Source of the DNA: an uncultured Muribaculaceae bacterium
GTDB taxonomy: Bacteria > Bacteroidota > Bacteroidia > Bacteroidales > Muribaculaceae
Assembly (NCBI GenBank): GCA_947625935.1
Contig: CANQQE010000001.1
Coordinates: 1-64,000 of the forward strand
Length of the DNA stretch: 64,000 bases
Reading direction: 5' to 3'
The notes under the pieces were generated by a model, which saw only the letters and a program-made list of their open reading frames with translations, did not search any database and was not told where the DNA came from. Made by a program: the position numbers and the translations under genes. Positions 46,281 through 55,351 of this stretch are shown piece by piece. How positions within the stretch are numbered: position 1 is the first letter of the stretch; each line of letters starts with the position of its first letter.

Positions 46281-47963
46281 TTATCGGAGAATTTTATTGA
46301 CATCCACGCCTCCATCGGAATAAATAGTGCGTACGATGTACAGACCTTTGGATAGCGTGGCGCAGTCAATGAACGCTGAAGAAGCCCCGATAGCGGTTAG
46401 TTTTACCTGCAAACCTGTCGTGGCATATATCTCGACGCGGTCTATCTCTTTTGCGCATTCAATCTCGATGGTTTGATTGCAGAAACGGAAAACGGTTGGA
46501 GCCGCATACATATCATCGACTCCGGCTTCTGACGCGATAGCGGGGGCGCTTTCAAAATATCCCTTGTCAAAGGCTGTCACCGCAAATGTCAAATCGGGGT
46601 TGTCGCTTGAGTAAGTGAAGTGGTTGTCTTTTACAATGTGTGATGCCACTTTGTCGGGATTATTAGTGTCGACCGTATTGCCGTCGCAGAGATATACCGA
46701 GTAGTATTTGATATCGGTATCGGTCGGGGCGTCCCATTTTATCTGATACTGGCCATTGACATATTCCTGGGTGACATTCTGGGGCTTGTCGGGGGTAGTC
46801 ACGCCATTGTAATCCATTGTAGGTATGTGCGCCGGGTATTTGAAGTATTCGTTTTGTAGCTTGTTGTATAGGGCGATTTCCTTTTCGTGAGTGCCAATGA
46901 CATGCTCCGTGCGGAAAAAGCATACGCCGCTCATCCCTTGTTTGGCTCTTATTTTGTCAATCTGATCATATATGACTTCGGGATCCCAGTCGTTGGTGTT
47001 ATCGACCATTTTGTAGGGAGCTATTCCAACAACCAATTGGCGTCCGTCGCAGTTATTAATCCAAGTGTTCATGTGTGGGGAGAAGCCATATTTTTCATTC
47101 CAATACATTTGGGGTACGAGCAAATCGTGGTTGCCGGACTTCATCCACTGACACGCATCCTGATACACTCCATAGGCGGTCATATTGCTGTAGCCCGGAA
47201 GATTCTTGTAGCAGCCGATAGGAGCGGCTCCAACTTTAATATCAGGATTTATTGACTTGGCCATCTCATAAAATTCAGAGATGAACGTGTTTATGTTCTG
47301 TCGTCTCCAGTCGCCACGGGGTAATCCGTCGGGGTTGTAGGCTGCGTATGTGTCATCATCGGGCAGCCCGTCGGTTGACGGGTACCTCGTGTAATCAAAA
47401 TTGACGCCATCGAAGTCGTAGTTGCTTATCAGCTCAGAGTAGACATCCAACAAATAGCTGCGGACATCTGGGTTTCCCGGGTCAAGATAATATTCAGATC
47501 CTGATTTTTTGCATAACTGTGGGTGAGTTATGTAGACGTGTTTACGGGGATTAGCGGCATACTTACCGGCTTCGGTTGCCGAACCGATGCGGTATGGTAC
47601 AATCCAGGCATGGCACTCCATGTTTCGCTTATGGCATTCGTCTATTACAAACCGGCTCACATCGTAGCTCATATTGACGCTCCCGTTGCCTGTTATCCAT
47701 CGCATAGTCGGTTGGTAGGATGATTCCCACGCTACATCGCCTTTTACCTGGGCTTGAAAAATAATTGTGTTGAAGTTGGCTGCGGCCAGTCGATCGAGAA
47801 TTTTTATCATGGCTTGTTTCTGACGCGAGGGTGACGTTTCTCCCGCCGGCCAATCGAGACCTGAGTTTGTTGTGAGCCATACCGCGCGCACTTCACGTTT
47901 TGGTTGTGCGGAGAGAGGTATTGCGGCTATTCCGATAGCCAATGAAATAATGAGTGATTTCAT
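46281..47963 (-). CDS. GHL10-family glycosidase with FN3 and T9SS-type C terminus
   Basis: Secreted protein of 560 residues. I start at the ATG at 47963, giving a signal peptide that ends near PLSAQ; upstream codons are in frame but not needed. The GHL10 (DUF187) domain spans about 24-380, with REVRAVWLTTNSGLDWP, FQAQVKGDVAWES and DFDGVNFDYTRYPS. Relatives include the peptidoglycan glycosidase DigH. An FN3-like domain follows (about 395-475), and the last 75 residues end in KGLYIVRTIYSDGGVDVNKI, resembling a T9SS sorting domain. It lies 46 bases after the omega-amidase gene. Confidence 0.86.
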   Translation of the reverse strand: MKSLIISLAIGIAAIPLSAQPKREVRAVWLTTNSGLDWPAGETSPSRQKQAMIKILDRLAAANFNTIIFQAQVKGDVAWESSYQPTMRWITGNGSVNMSYDVSRFVIDECHKRNMECHAWIVPYRIGSATEAGKYAANPRKHVYITHPQLCKKSGSEYYLDPGNPDVRSYLLDVYSELISNYDFDGVNFDYTRYPSTDGLPDDDTYAAYNPDGLPRGDWRRQNINTFISEFYEMAKSINPDIKVGAAPIGCYKNLPGYSNMTAYGVYQDACQWMKSGNHDLLVPQMYWNEKYGFSPHMNTWINNCDGRQLVVGIAPYKMVDNTNDWDPEVIYDQIDKIRAKQGMSGVCFFRTEHVIGTHEKEIALYNKLQNEYFKYPAHIPTMDYNGVTTPDKPQNVTQEYVNGQYQIKWDAPTDTDIKYYSVYLCDGNTVDTNNPDKVASHIVKDNHFTYSSDNPDLTFAVTAFDKGYFESAPAIASEAGVDDMYAAPTVFRFCNQTIEIECAKEIDRVEIYATTGLQVKLTAIGASSAFIDCATLSKGLYIVRTIYSDGGVDVNKILR

Positions 47964-48009
47964 GATAATTGCTGTGATGAAAATGTAAATGTTATAAAAT
48001 ACCGTAAAA

Positions 48010-48780
48010 CTACAAGCTGAAGTGATCATTATCGCGCCATACGGGGAATTTTTCCCTGTATGATCCCATCTTGTCTTTATCGAGCATTACCGTTACCATA
48101 CCGTTTTCGCGCTTTGAGATATCTTTTCCGACATAGTCGACAGCAAATGTCATCTCATCGGAATATTCTCCATAGTCGTCACTTCCGGTTCGATTGCATC
48201 CCACATAGTAGGCTTGGTTTTCGATGGCGCGCGCAATCATGAGGTGATTCCATGCGTATTGACGCGATGTCGGCCAATTGGCAGGGATCAGCATGAGGTC
48301 ATATTTACAATCCATGTTTCTGCACCAAGCCGGAAACCGAAGATCATAACATACGATAAATGATATGTTCCATCCGCGGTATCTCACTACAGGTATAGGC
48401 CCGCGCCCTACAGTTAGCAATGATGACTCGTTGCTCATGCCGAACAGATGGGCTTTGTCGTAAAACGTTTCATCGCCCGATGGTTCGATGAAAAAAGCAC
48501 GATTATAGAAATTTGATCCGTCGCAAGCAAGAAAGCTGCCACAAATAGCAACGTTATAGAGTGTTGCCCAACATCTGAGTGCCTCCATCGTAGGCCCGTT
48601 GTTGGTCTCTGCGGCAGAAGACATGATTTGTCTATCGGGAATGAAGCCGGTTGAAAACAGTTCCGGGAGCACGACGATGTCAACATCTTTGTCAATCTTG
48701 CTTAATCCGTTGGCAACGGCGAACATATTTTCTGATTTGTCGCTCCAGACGATGTCGAGCGGGATGGCTGTAACTTTCAT
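48010..48780 (-). CDS. carbon-nitrogen hydrolase (omega-amidase type)
   Basis: Nitrilase-superfamily enzyme of 256 residues, starting at the ATG at 48780; the longer open frame to 48915 runs back into plsC. The catalytic triad is Glu in VLPELFSTGF, Lys in YDKAHLF and Cys in IVCYDLRFP. FSTGF and YDLRFPAWCRN are typical of omega-amidases (YafV/Nit2), which hydrolyse alpha-ketoglutaramate and related amides. It begins four bases after plsC. Confidence 0.9.
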   Translation of the reverse strand: MKVTAIPLDIVWSDKSENMFAVANGLSKIDKDVDIVVLPELFSTGFIPDRQIMSSAAETNNGPTMEALRCWATLYNVAICGSFLACDGSNFYNRAFFIEPSGDETFYDKAHLFGMSNESSLLTVGRGPIPVVRYRGWNISFIVCYDLRFPAWCRNMDCKYDLMLIPANWPTSRQYAWNHLMIARAIENQAYYVGCNRTGSDDYGEYSDEMTFAVDYVGKDISKRENGMVTVMLDKDKMGSYREKFPVWRDNDHFSL

Positions 48781-48784
48781 TGGT

Positions 48785-49324
48785 TTAATCGGTAGAGAAG
48801 TTTTCAGGGTGTAGAGCGATGGCTCCGCGGTAGTAATCCTTGATTTTTCGCATATCGCTGTCAACGTCACCCGTCGTTCTGAATGTATCGCGGATTCTGA
48901 TGATTTTTTCTCCATAATCTATCACGCCGAGCAAAATAGGAATATCGGCATCGCGAGCTATAAAAAGGAATCCGCGCCGCCATTTGTCGGTACGGCTTCT
49001 TGTCCCCTCGGGTGTGATAGCGATTGTGAGCCGTTGGGATTTATTCATCAGCCTGACGATTTCGTCGGTTAATGCAGAGCCGCGTTTGCGAGGGACAGGT
49101 ATACCGCCCATTGCTTTGAAGATTAGTCCAAGCGGGAAGAAAAACCATTGTTCCTTCATCAAGAATGAAGCCTTGCGTCCAATTGCGTTATATGCAAGTT
49201 TTCCAAGGATAAAGTCCCAGTTGCTTGTGTGTGGCGCAACACATATGATGCACTTAGGATAGTCGGGGACGGTTATATCTAACCGCCACCCGGCCATCTT
49301 CAGTATCCATTGAGAAATAATCAT
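48785..49324 (-). CDS. 1-acylglycerol-3-phosphate acyltransferase-like protein (PlsC family)
   Basis: Acyltransferase of 179 residues with the HX4D motif as HTSNWD and the second motif TPEGTRSRTDKW. GIPVPRKRGS lies between them. It is shorter than E. coli PlsC and lacks an N-terminal membrane helix, so it may be a small soluble or peripheral member. It lies 30 bases after a small unknown gene and four before the omega-amidase gene. Confidence 0.85.
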   Translation of the reverse strand: MIISQWILKMAGWRLDITVPDYPKCIICVAPHTSNWDFILGKLAYNAIGRKASFLMKEQWFFFPLGLIFKAMGGIPVPRKRGSALTDEIVRLMNKSQRLTIAITPEGTRSRTDKWRRGFLFIARDADIPILLGVIDYGEKIIRIRDTFRTTGDVDSDMRKIKDYYRGAIALHPENFSTD

Positions 49325-49354
49325 CTCGTCGGTGGTTGGTTATTGGTGTATATC

Positions 49355-49699
49355 CTACGCCTCGGCTTTTTTGGGGGTCGGGATTGCGCTGTTCATCGTC
49401 TTTAAAATTTCGTCAACTTTCGCGTTGAACTCTTTGATGATTGAGCTGTAGGCTTTCTTGAAATATTCTTTGCGCGCATGACGATATTCTTTCCTCGATG
49501 TAAAATCACGAGGTGATTTGTCAAAGGAGAATGTGATATGCCCTATAGTGGAGAATTGTAACTTGGCTATTTGTCCTATAGCGTCTTCCATCTTCTCTTT
49601 GTCTAAGTTGGGCGCAAGTTCAATCGCAAGAATGCATTCCGAAGCCATATCTCCACAAAGATATTTCACTTGTTTTTTGAGGTTGCGTTTGTTTGCCAT
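49355..49699 (-). CDS. small conserved hypothetical protein
   Basis: Protein of 114 residues from the ATG at 49699; the frame is open another 69 bases upstream but that overlaps thrC. It is basic at both ends (ANKRNLKKQVKYL at the N terminus, PTPKKAEA at the C terminus) and predicted mostly helical, with a Tyr/Lys-rich stretch YRHARKEYFKKAY. No signal peptide or membrane segment is visible. I do not recognise a family. It sits between thrC and plsC, all in the same direction. Confidence 0.65.
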   Translation of the reverse strand: MANKRNLKKQVKYLCGDMASECILAIELAPNLDKEKMEDAIGQIAKLQFSTIGHITFSFDKSPRDFTSRKEYRHARKEYFKKAYSSIIKEFNAKVDEILKTMNSAIPTPKKAEA

Positions 49700-49737
49700 A
49701 ATTAAAAATGTTTTTAAGGTTGATAGATTATAGGAAT

Positions 49738-51042
49738 TTACTGGGAGAGTAGGAATTTTTTGAAACAAGCCATCGTCGGCGATAATTTCACTGTTGATTT
49801 CACCCCATGAGTGAAAGCGGCGAGCTTCTTAGGCACAGTGATTTTCTCTCCGATTATGTTTTCAACAGTGTCCTTGAACTTAGCCGGATGTGCTGTCTCA
49901 AGCGCGATGCCAATCTCATCGGGTTTGAGCCCATCGAGCAGACTTCTGTAGGCTACAGCTCCGTGAGGGTCGAGTAAGTAACCCGTGCGGCTGTATGTCT
50001 CGGCAAGAGTTCTGGATATTTCATCGTCAGTATAAGTGGCGCCTGAAATCTCGGACTTAATCATTTCATGGCTATTGCCATATAAGTCAAGGATGCGGGC
50101 AAAGTTGGAAGGTGCGCCTACGTCCATCGCATTAGCGATGGTGGCGATAGATGCTTTCGGCTCGTATTTCCCCGATAATAGATATTGGTAAAATATATCG
50201 TTTCGGTTATTGGCAGCGATGAACCGTTTAATCGGGAGACCCATTTTTTTGCCGATTAAGGCCGACGTAATGTTTCCGAAGTTCCCACTTGGCACGGCTA
50301 CCACTATGTTGTCGAGAGGTTCCCCCATGGCAGCCAATTGGGCATAGGCGTAGAAATAGTAGAACATCTGGGGCAGGAAGCGGGCGATGTTGATGGAATT
50401 GGCCGATGTCAACATCATGTGGTCATTAAGTTCCCGGTCAAGGAAAGCCCCTTTGACAAGTGACTGGCAATCGTCGAACGTGCCGCTGACTTCCAACGCT
50501 GTGATATTGTTGCCGAGCGTGGTGAACTGTGCTTCCTGTATAGGGCTTACTTTGCCTTTTGGATAAAGGACAAACACTCTGACTCCGGGAACGCCTAAGA
50601 AACCGTTTGCAACCGCACTTCCGGTATCGCCTGAGGTAGCGACAAGCACGTTGACTTCCTTGCCTTTGTCGGTGTTGTTGAAATGTCCCAACAAACGAGC
50701 CATGAATCTTGCTCCGACATCTTTAAACGCCAATGTCGGCCCGTGGAACAGTTCAAGAACATACTTGTTGCCCTCGACTTTTTTTAGAGGAATATCAAAG
50801 TTCAGGGTTTCCTTTACGATGTTTTTAAGTGTCTCGGAATCAATGTCATCTCCAAACAAAGTATTGGCAACGACATAGGCTATATCCTGTAATGGCATTT
50901 CAGCCATATTGTTGAAAAATGCCTTGGGAATCTCATGAATCTGTTCCGGCATATATAGCCCTCGATCCGGCGCAAGCCCTTTTACGACCGCATCGCGGAG
51001 TGATACTGACGGGGATTTATGTTCGGTGCTGTAATAATTCAT
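49738..51042 (-). CDS. thrC: threonine synthase
   Basis: PLP enzyme of 434 residues that turns O-phosphohomoserine into threonine. The PLP Lys is in GPTLAFKDVGARF, preceded by the ELFHGPT motif, and the phosphate-binding loop is ATSGDTGSAVANG. It is the third gene of the threonine run, 36 bases after the PGM-like gene. Its need for phosphohomoserine makes a homoserine kinase function close by likely. Confidence 0.95.
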   Translation of the reverse strand: MNYYSTEHKSPSVSLRDAVVKGLAPDRGLYMPEQIHEIPKAFFNNMAEMPLQDIAYVVANTLFGDDIDSETLKNIVKETLNFDIPLKKVEGNKYVLELFHGPTLAFKDVGARFMARLLGHFNNTDKGKEVNVLVATSGDTGSAVANGFLGVPGVRVFVLYPKGKVSPIQEAQFTTLGNNITALEVSGTFDDCQSLVKGAFLDRELNDHMMLTSANSINIARFLPQMFYYFYAYAQLAAMGEPLDNIVVAVPSGNFGNITSALIGKKMGLPIKRFIAANNRNDIFYQYLLSGKYEPKASIATIANAMDVGAPSNFARILDLYGNSHEMIKSEISGATYTDDEISRTLAETYSRTGYLLDPHGAVAYRSLLDGLKPDEIGIALETAHPAKFKDTVENIIGEKITVPKKLAAFTHGVKSTVKLSPTMACFKKFLLSQ

Positions 51043-51078
51043 TTTGATGTGGTTTATTTTAGATTGAATTTTGGATTG

Positions 51079-52299
51079 TCAACTTAAAAACTGTCTGATG
51101 AACTCATCAGTGCCCAAGATTCCTAATGAGCCGTTTTTAGCGGTTCTTTCGGAAAAGGTGCTGATACCATCAGGTTGTTGACCCGGTTTGACAATAACAA
51201 AGGGTACAGGCTCAGAGGTATGAGTCTTTAGTCTGCAAGGGGTGGGGTGGTCGGGAAGAAGTGCGATAGCGACAGGTTCGCCCATCTCTTGAGTCTCGGT
51301 GATGATCGGGGCAATAAGGCGTTCGCTGAGGTATTCGATTGTCTTAATTTTCAAATCGACATCTCCCTCGTGACCGGCTTCGTCGCTCGCTTCGACATGA
51401 ATGAATATAAAGTCTGCGCCATTGCGGAGTGCGTCGATAGCTGCTTTGGCCTTGCCTTCATAGTTCGTGTCGTATAGCCCGGTCGCCCCATCTACCATGA
51501 TGGGTTTCAGCCCGGCGTAAATTCCGATTCCCATGATTAAATCCACAGCCGAGATGACATATCCATTTTTTATGCCAAACAATTGGGACAGCGTCGACAT
51601 AGACGGTTTGTATCCGGGCGACCACGGCCAGATGCTATTGGCCGGGTCTTTGCCTTCGGCGATGCGGCGTATGTTAATCGGATGTCGGGATAAGAGTTCC
51701 TGTGATTTTAAAATCAGATTGTTTATAAGGGTCGCTGTATGGGTGGCTTTATCAGACAGTGGTTTTACGAGGACGTCTGTGTAGGGTGTCCCCGGAACGT
51801 CATGGGGCGGTGTGCAGTCAAGATGCTTATCGGCGTTCTTTATTTTTAGCAAATGACGGTATGATACGCCCGGATAGAACGATACCTCGTCATTGCCAAG
51901 TCGCTCCTGCAAAAAGTTGATAAGCTCTGTCGCCTCATCGGTGGAAATATGCCCTGCCGAGTGGTTTTTTATGAGTCCGTCAGAGTCAATGCAGATTAGA
52001 TTGCATCTCATCGCCATCTCGTCAGGGTTGATGTCGATGCCCATGCTTGCCGCTTCCAAAGAACCCCGTCCTTCGAAAACTTTTGAAACATCATATCCCA
52101 ATACTCCGAGGTTGGCGATTTCACTGCCCGGATGGTATCCCTCGGGTACGGTCTTTAGCATTCCTAATCGTCCATTTCGTGCCAAAAAGTCCATTGCCGG
52201 AGTCTCAGCTATCTCAAGAGGTGTTTTGCCCCCGAGAATGTCGATTGGTTCGTCGGCCATTCCATCGCCAAGAATAATAATATGTTTCATGACAGACAA
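51079..52299 (-). CDS. PGM-like alkaline-phosphatase-superfamily enzyme, putative homoserine kinase
   Basis: Protein of 406 residues of the archaeal-type cofactor-independent phosphoglycerate mutase family. Metal and catalytic residues are in place: GDGMADEP near the N terminus, the nucleophile Ser in HPGSEIANLG, HSAGHISTDEA, VEASDEAGHEGD, and PDHPTP plus THTSEPVPF near the end. It lies between thrA and thrC where thrB is missing, so a role in making phosphohomoserine is the best inference; comparative genomics has proposed this for the family in this setting. It starts eight bases after thrA. True mutase activity is the alternative. Confidence 0.85.
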   Translation of the reverse strand: MSVMKHIIILGDGMADEPIDILGGKTPLEIAETPAMDFLARNGRLGMLKTVPEGYHPGSEIANLGVLGYDVSKVFEGRGSLEAASMGIDINPDEMAMRCNLICIDSDGLIKNHSAGHISTDEATELINFLQERLGNDEVSFYPGVSYRHLLKIKNADKHLDCTPPHDVPGTPYTDVLVKPLSDKATHTATLINNLILKSQELLSRHPINIRRIAEGKDPANSIWPWSPGYKPSMSTLSQLFGIKNGYVISAVDLIMGIGIYAGLKPIMVDGATGLYDTNYEGKAKAAIDALRNGADFIFIHVEASDEAGHEGDVDLKIKTIEYLSERLIAPIITETQEMGEPVAIALLPDHPTPCRLKTHTSEPVPFVIVKPGQQPDGISTFSERTAKNGSLGILGTDEFIRQFLS

Positions 52300-52307
52300 T
52301 ATATCAA

Positions 52308-54743
52308 TTATCGGATGTTCGCGATGCTTATTATGTCGGCGAAAACGCCTGCGGCTGTAACCTCTGCTCCCGCTCCATATCCTTTAATGACCATGGGGTA
52401 TTCCTTATATCGTTGGGTAGTGAGCAAAATCACGTTGTTGCTCCCTTCAAGATGATAGAACGGGTGCGTGGAATCGACCGTATGCAATGATACGCTTACC
52501 TTGCCGTTTTCCAACTTGGCCACAAATCTAAATCGTTGGGACGACGCTTCGGCTTTGGAACGCTTTGACTCAAACTCGCCATCGAGCTCTTTTATGTGGG
52601 CGAAGAAATCTTCAATGGAGCCTTCAAAATATTTCTCAGGGATGAAGAGATTGCGCTTTACGTCATCCTGATCTACCTTATAACCCGCCTCGCGCGCCAG
52701 AATCACAAGTTTTCTGATTACATCTTTTCCGCTCAGGTCTATTCTTGGATCTGGTTCGCTGTATCCGGCTTTTTGCGCCATCAAGATAGCCTCGCTCAAA
52801 GGTACATCCTTACTCAGGACATTGAAGATGTAGTTTAGCGTACCCGAAACGACAGCTTCGATTTTCAATATTTTATCGCCGGAGTTTATCAGGTTATTAA
52901 TTGTGTTTATAATCGGCAGCCCGGCACCGACATTGGTCTCAAACAGGAACTTCACATCTTTTTTTCGAGCCACTTTTTTCAACTTGCTGTAATTCGCATA
53001 GTCCGATGAAGCCGCTATCTTGTTTGCTGCCACGACATTGACGTTGTGTGAAAGCAGGTCGAAATAGAGCTCCGCTATTTTTGGACTTGCTGTGCAATCG
53101 ACAAATACCGGGTTGAATATGTTCATTCCGATCACACCATCTTTTATGTTTTTAGGTGTCGCCTCAATTGTCGATTCGGCAAGTAATTTGTCACAGTCGG
53201 ATATGTCAATCCCGTCGCGCGAGAACACACATTTTTTAGAGTTGGCAATACCCACTATGCGAAGTTCAAGAGACTTGTCTTTTAATAGATTAGGCTGCTG
53301 CGACTGAATTTGGCCGAGCAAATGTCTACCGACGTTGCCGGTTCCTATGATGAACAGGTTCAGCACCTGATTCTCAGACAGAAAAAATGAGTCGTGAATT
53401 ACGTTAAGGGCTTTTTTTAGATTTTTGAGATCTATCACAAACGAGATATTGGTCTCTGAGGCCCCCTGTGCGCAAGCGATGACGTTGATTCCGTTTCGTC
53501 CGAGAGTGTTGAACAGCTTTCCGGCTATGCCTGTGGTGTGTTTCATATTCTCTCCGACTATCGCCACGGTAGCAAGGTCACGCTCGGCTTTAATGTCGCT
53601 GATTTCACCGCTCTTAAATTCACCAGCAAATTCATCTTTCAGTACCTGTACCGCAAGGTCGGCATCGGAGTTCTTGACCGCGAAAGATGTGTTGTTTTCA
53701 CTGGCGGCCTGCGAAACGAGGAACACGCTCACCCCGTTACGGGCCAGCGCATTGAAGATGCGGGCATTTATACCGATTATACCTACCATTCCAAGACCGG
53801 TGACAGTGATGAGGCAGGTGTCGTTAATCGAGGAAATACCTTTAATCGCTTTCCCTTCGGCATTAGGACGCTGCTCAGAGATGAGGGTGCCTGGAGCCGA
53901 TGGATTAAAGGTGTTTTTAATGGTTATCGGTATGTTTTTGTGAAATACGGGGTAAATTGTCGGCGGGTAAATCACCTTTGCTCCGAAGTTGCAAAGTTCC
54001 ATCGCTTCGGTGAATGATAGGTGGTCGATGACATATGTGTTGTCAATGACACGGGGGTCGGCAGTCATGAATCCATCGACATCAGTCCATATCTCCAATG
54101 AATCGGCATTGAGTGTCGCTGCGATAATAGCGGCTGTGTAGTCACTGCCTCCTCGTCCGAGATTGGTTATATCCCCGTTTTCGTCGGACGATATGAAACC
54201 CGGGACAAGTGTTACTTTCGACTGCAGATCGCCGAAGTGGTCGTGTATGAGTTTGTCGGTCTCATCAGAATTGAGTATATGTTTGCCAAACTCTTTTTTT
54301 GTTTTTATGAAATTACGGGAGTCGAGTAGGGTGGTATCGTTGATAATGCGGCTGATTATTGTGCTTGACAAGCGTTCGCCGTAGCTGACCACTATATCAA
54401 GCGTACGGTCAGACAGGTCTTTAATCAGGCTGATGCCTCGATATATGTTGCCAAGCTCCTCTAAAAGGGGAGAGACTATCGACTTGACGTCGAGCCTGCG
54501 ATTCTCAGAGACGACATTGTCAATGATATTATTATGGCGTTCAACGATTTGGGCGTATGACTCAAGATAGCTGATATTCCCTTCGGCAGCAAGTCGAGCT
54601 GTGGATATTAACCGGTCGGTGATGCCTCCGAGGGCAGATACAACAACAATAACTGGCTCATCGCATTGCTCAACAATCATCTTGACGTTGCGCAAGCTGT
54701 CAACCGAGCCTACTGAGGTCCCACCGAATTTGAGTACCTTCAT
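52308..54743 (-). CDS. thrA: bifunctional aspartokinase / homoserine dehydrogenase
   Basis: Protein of 811 residues. The aspartokinase part (about 1-290) starts MKVLKFGGTSVGS and has GRGGSDYTAA and the WTDVDGFMTADPR block. Two ACT domains (about 310-450; GMVGIIGINARIF and ENMKHTTGIAGK) serve feedback control by threonine. The homoserine dehydrogenase part (about 460-811) has the NAD(P) motif IIGTGNVGRHL, the VVAANKIAAS strand and YSEPDPRIDLSGKDV. It heads the threonine operon behind a canonical promoter. Confidence 0.96.
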   Translation of the reverse strand: MKVLKFGGTSVGSVDSLRNVKMIVEQCDEPVIVVVSALGGITDRLISTARLAAEGNISYLESYAQIVERHNNIIDNVVSENRRLDVKSIVSPLLEELGNIYRGISLIKDLSDRTLDIVVSYGERLSSTIISRIINDTTLLDSRNFIKTKKEFGKHILNSDETDKLIHDHFGDLQSKVTLVPGFISSDENGDITNLGRGGSDYTAAIIAATLNADSLEIWTDVDGFMTADPRVIDNTYVIDHLSFTEAMELCNFGAKVIYPPTIYPVFHKNIPITIKNTFNPSAPGTLISEQRPNAEGKAIKGISSINDTCLITVTGLGMVGIIGINARIFNALARNGVSVFLVSQAASENNTSFAVKNSDADLAVQVLKDEFAGEFKSGEISDIKAERDLATVAIVGENMKHTTGIAGKLFNTLGRNGINVIACAQGASETNISFVIDLKNLKKALNVIHDSFFLSENQVLNLFIIGTGNVGRHLLGQIQSQQPNLLKDKSLELRIVGIANSKKCVFSRDGIDISDCDKLLAESTIEATPKNIKDGVIGMNIFNPVFVDCTASPKIAELYFDLLSHNVNVVAANKIAASSDYANYSKLKKVARKKDVKFLFETNVGAGLPIINTINNLINSGDKILKIEAVVSGTLNYIFNVLSKDVPLSEAILMAQKAGYSEPDPRIDLSGKDVIRKLVILAREAGYKVDQDDVKRNLFIPEKYFEGSIEDFFAHIKELDGEFESKRSKAEASSQRFRFVAKLENGKVSVSLHTVDSTHPFYHLEGSNNVILLTTQRYKEYPMVIKGYGAGAEVTAAGVFADIISIANIR

Positions 54744-54809
54744 AATTAATTTTTAGGTAGTTTATATTTATTTCAACAAGTCAAAACCCATAGTAGTTTT
54801 AACATCCAA

Positions 54810-54841
54810 CAAAAGTAACAAAAAACCAACAATAGCCCAAA
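54810..54841 (-). promoter_or_regulatory. thrA operon promoter
   Basis: On the minus strand TTTG (54841-54838) and TACTTTTG (54817-54810) are spaced by 20 bases, matching the Bacteroidota consensus. The predicted start near 54803 leaves a leader of about 60 bases before thrA, too short for a large riboswitch. Confidence 0.72.
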
Positions 54842-54916
54842 CGATTTGTTAAAATCATTTTTAAAATAACGCTATTTCGGAGCGGTTTTATTAACTTAGT
54901 GCCCAAATTGAAACAA

Positions 54917-55351
54917 ATGGAAGAAAACGATAATTGGTGGACATCGCCGGCCGAGAGTGAAGACGGTCGCCTTATCATGGTCACGGGACGTCGTAATGTG
55001 GATAAGTTCAGAAATAATCCCCGTTTCTGCATCAGAGTGGAAATCTCATGGCCTTATCGCGGAGACAGTTCGGGAATGCCCGATGAACCGACGTCAGTGT
55101 TGATGGAGGCCGTGCAGAACGCGCTCGAAGATGCGTTCAAGAAAGATCCGGTCGCTGTCCTCACAGGTGTGTTTACCGGTGCTGATGAACGTAATTGGGT
55201 GTTCTACACTCTCAGCACGCATATTTTCGGCAAGAAGGTGAATGAGGCTCTTGCCCAATTTGACCTACTGCCTATAACTATATATTCGGAGAATGATCCG
55301 AATTGGGAGGAATATGATGAGATGTGCGCCGCCGAAGTCAGTTTTGACTGA
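54917..55351 (+). CDS. DUF695-like protein
   Basis: Protein of 144 residues from the ATG at 54917; a GTG at 54899 would add six residues. It is acidic and without signal peptide or membrane segments. The N-terminal block ENDNWWTSPAESEDGRLIMV and the later SENDPNWEEYDEM resemble DUF695, a family of unknown function. It is a single gene whose 3' end overlaps the end of the convergent FAD-dehydrogenase gene by 14 bases. Confidence 0.68.
   Translation: MEENDNWWTSPAESEDGRLIMVTGRRNVDKFRNNPRFCIRVEISWPYRGDSSGMPDEPTSVLMEAVQNALEDAFKKDPVAVLTGVFTGADERNWVFYTLSTHIFGKKVNEALAQFDLLPITIYSENDPNWEEYDEMCAAEVSFD

Noticed and set aside
48781-48915. Longer N terminus for the omega-amidase
   Set aside because: The extra codons lie within the plsC gene in another frame, and the nitrilase fold begins at MKVTAIPLD at 48780.
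54744-54803. Threonine attenuator or riboswitch in the thrA leader
   Set aside because: The predicted leader is about 60 bases, and I see no leader peptide rich in Thr or Ile and no strong alternative hairpins.
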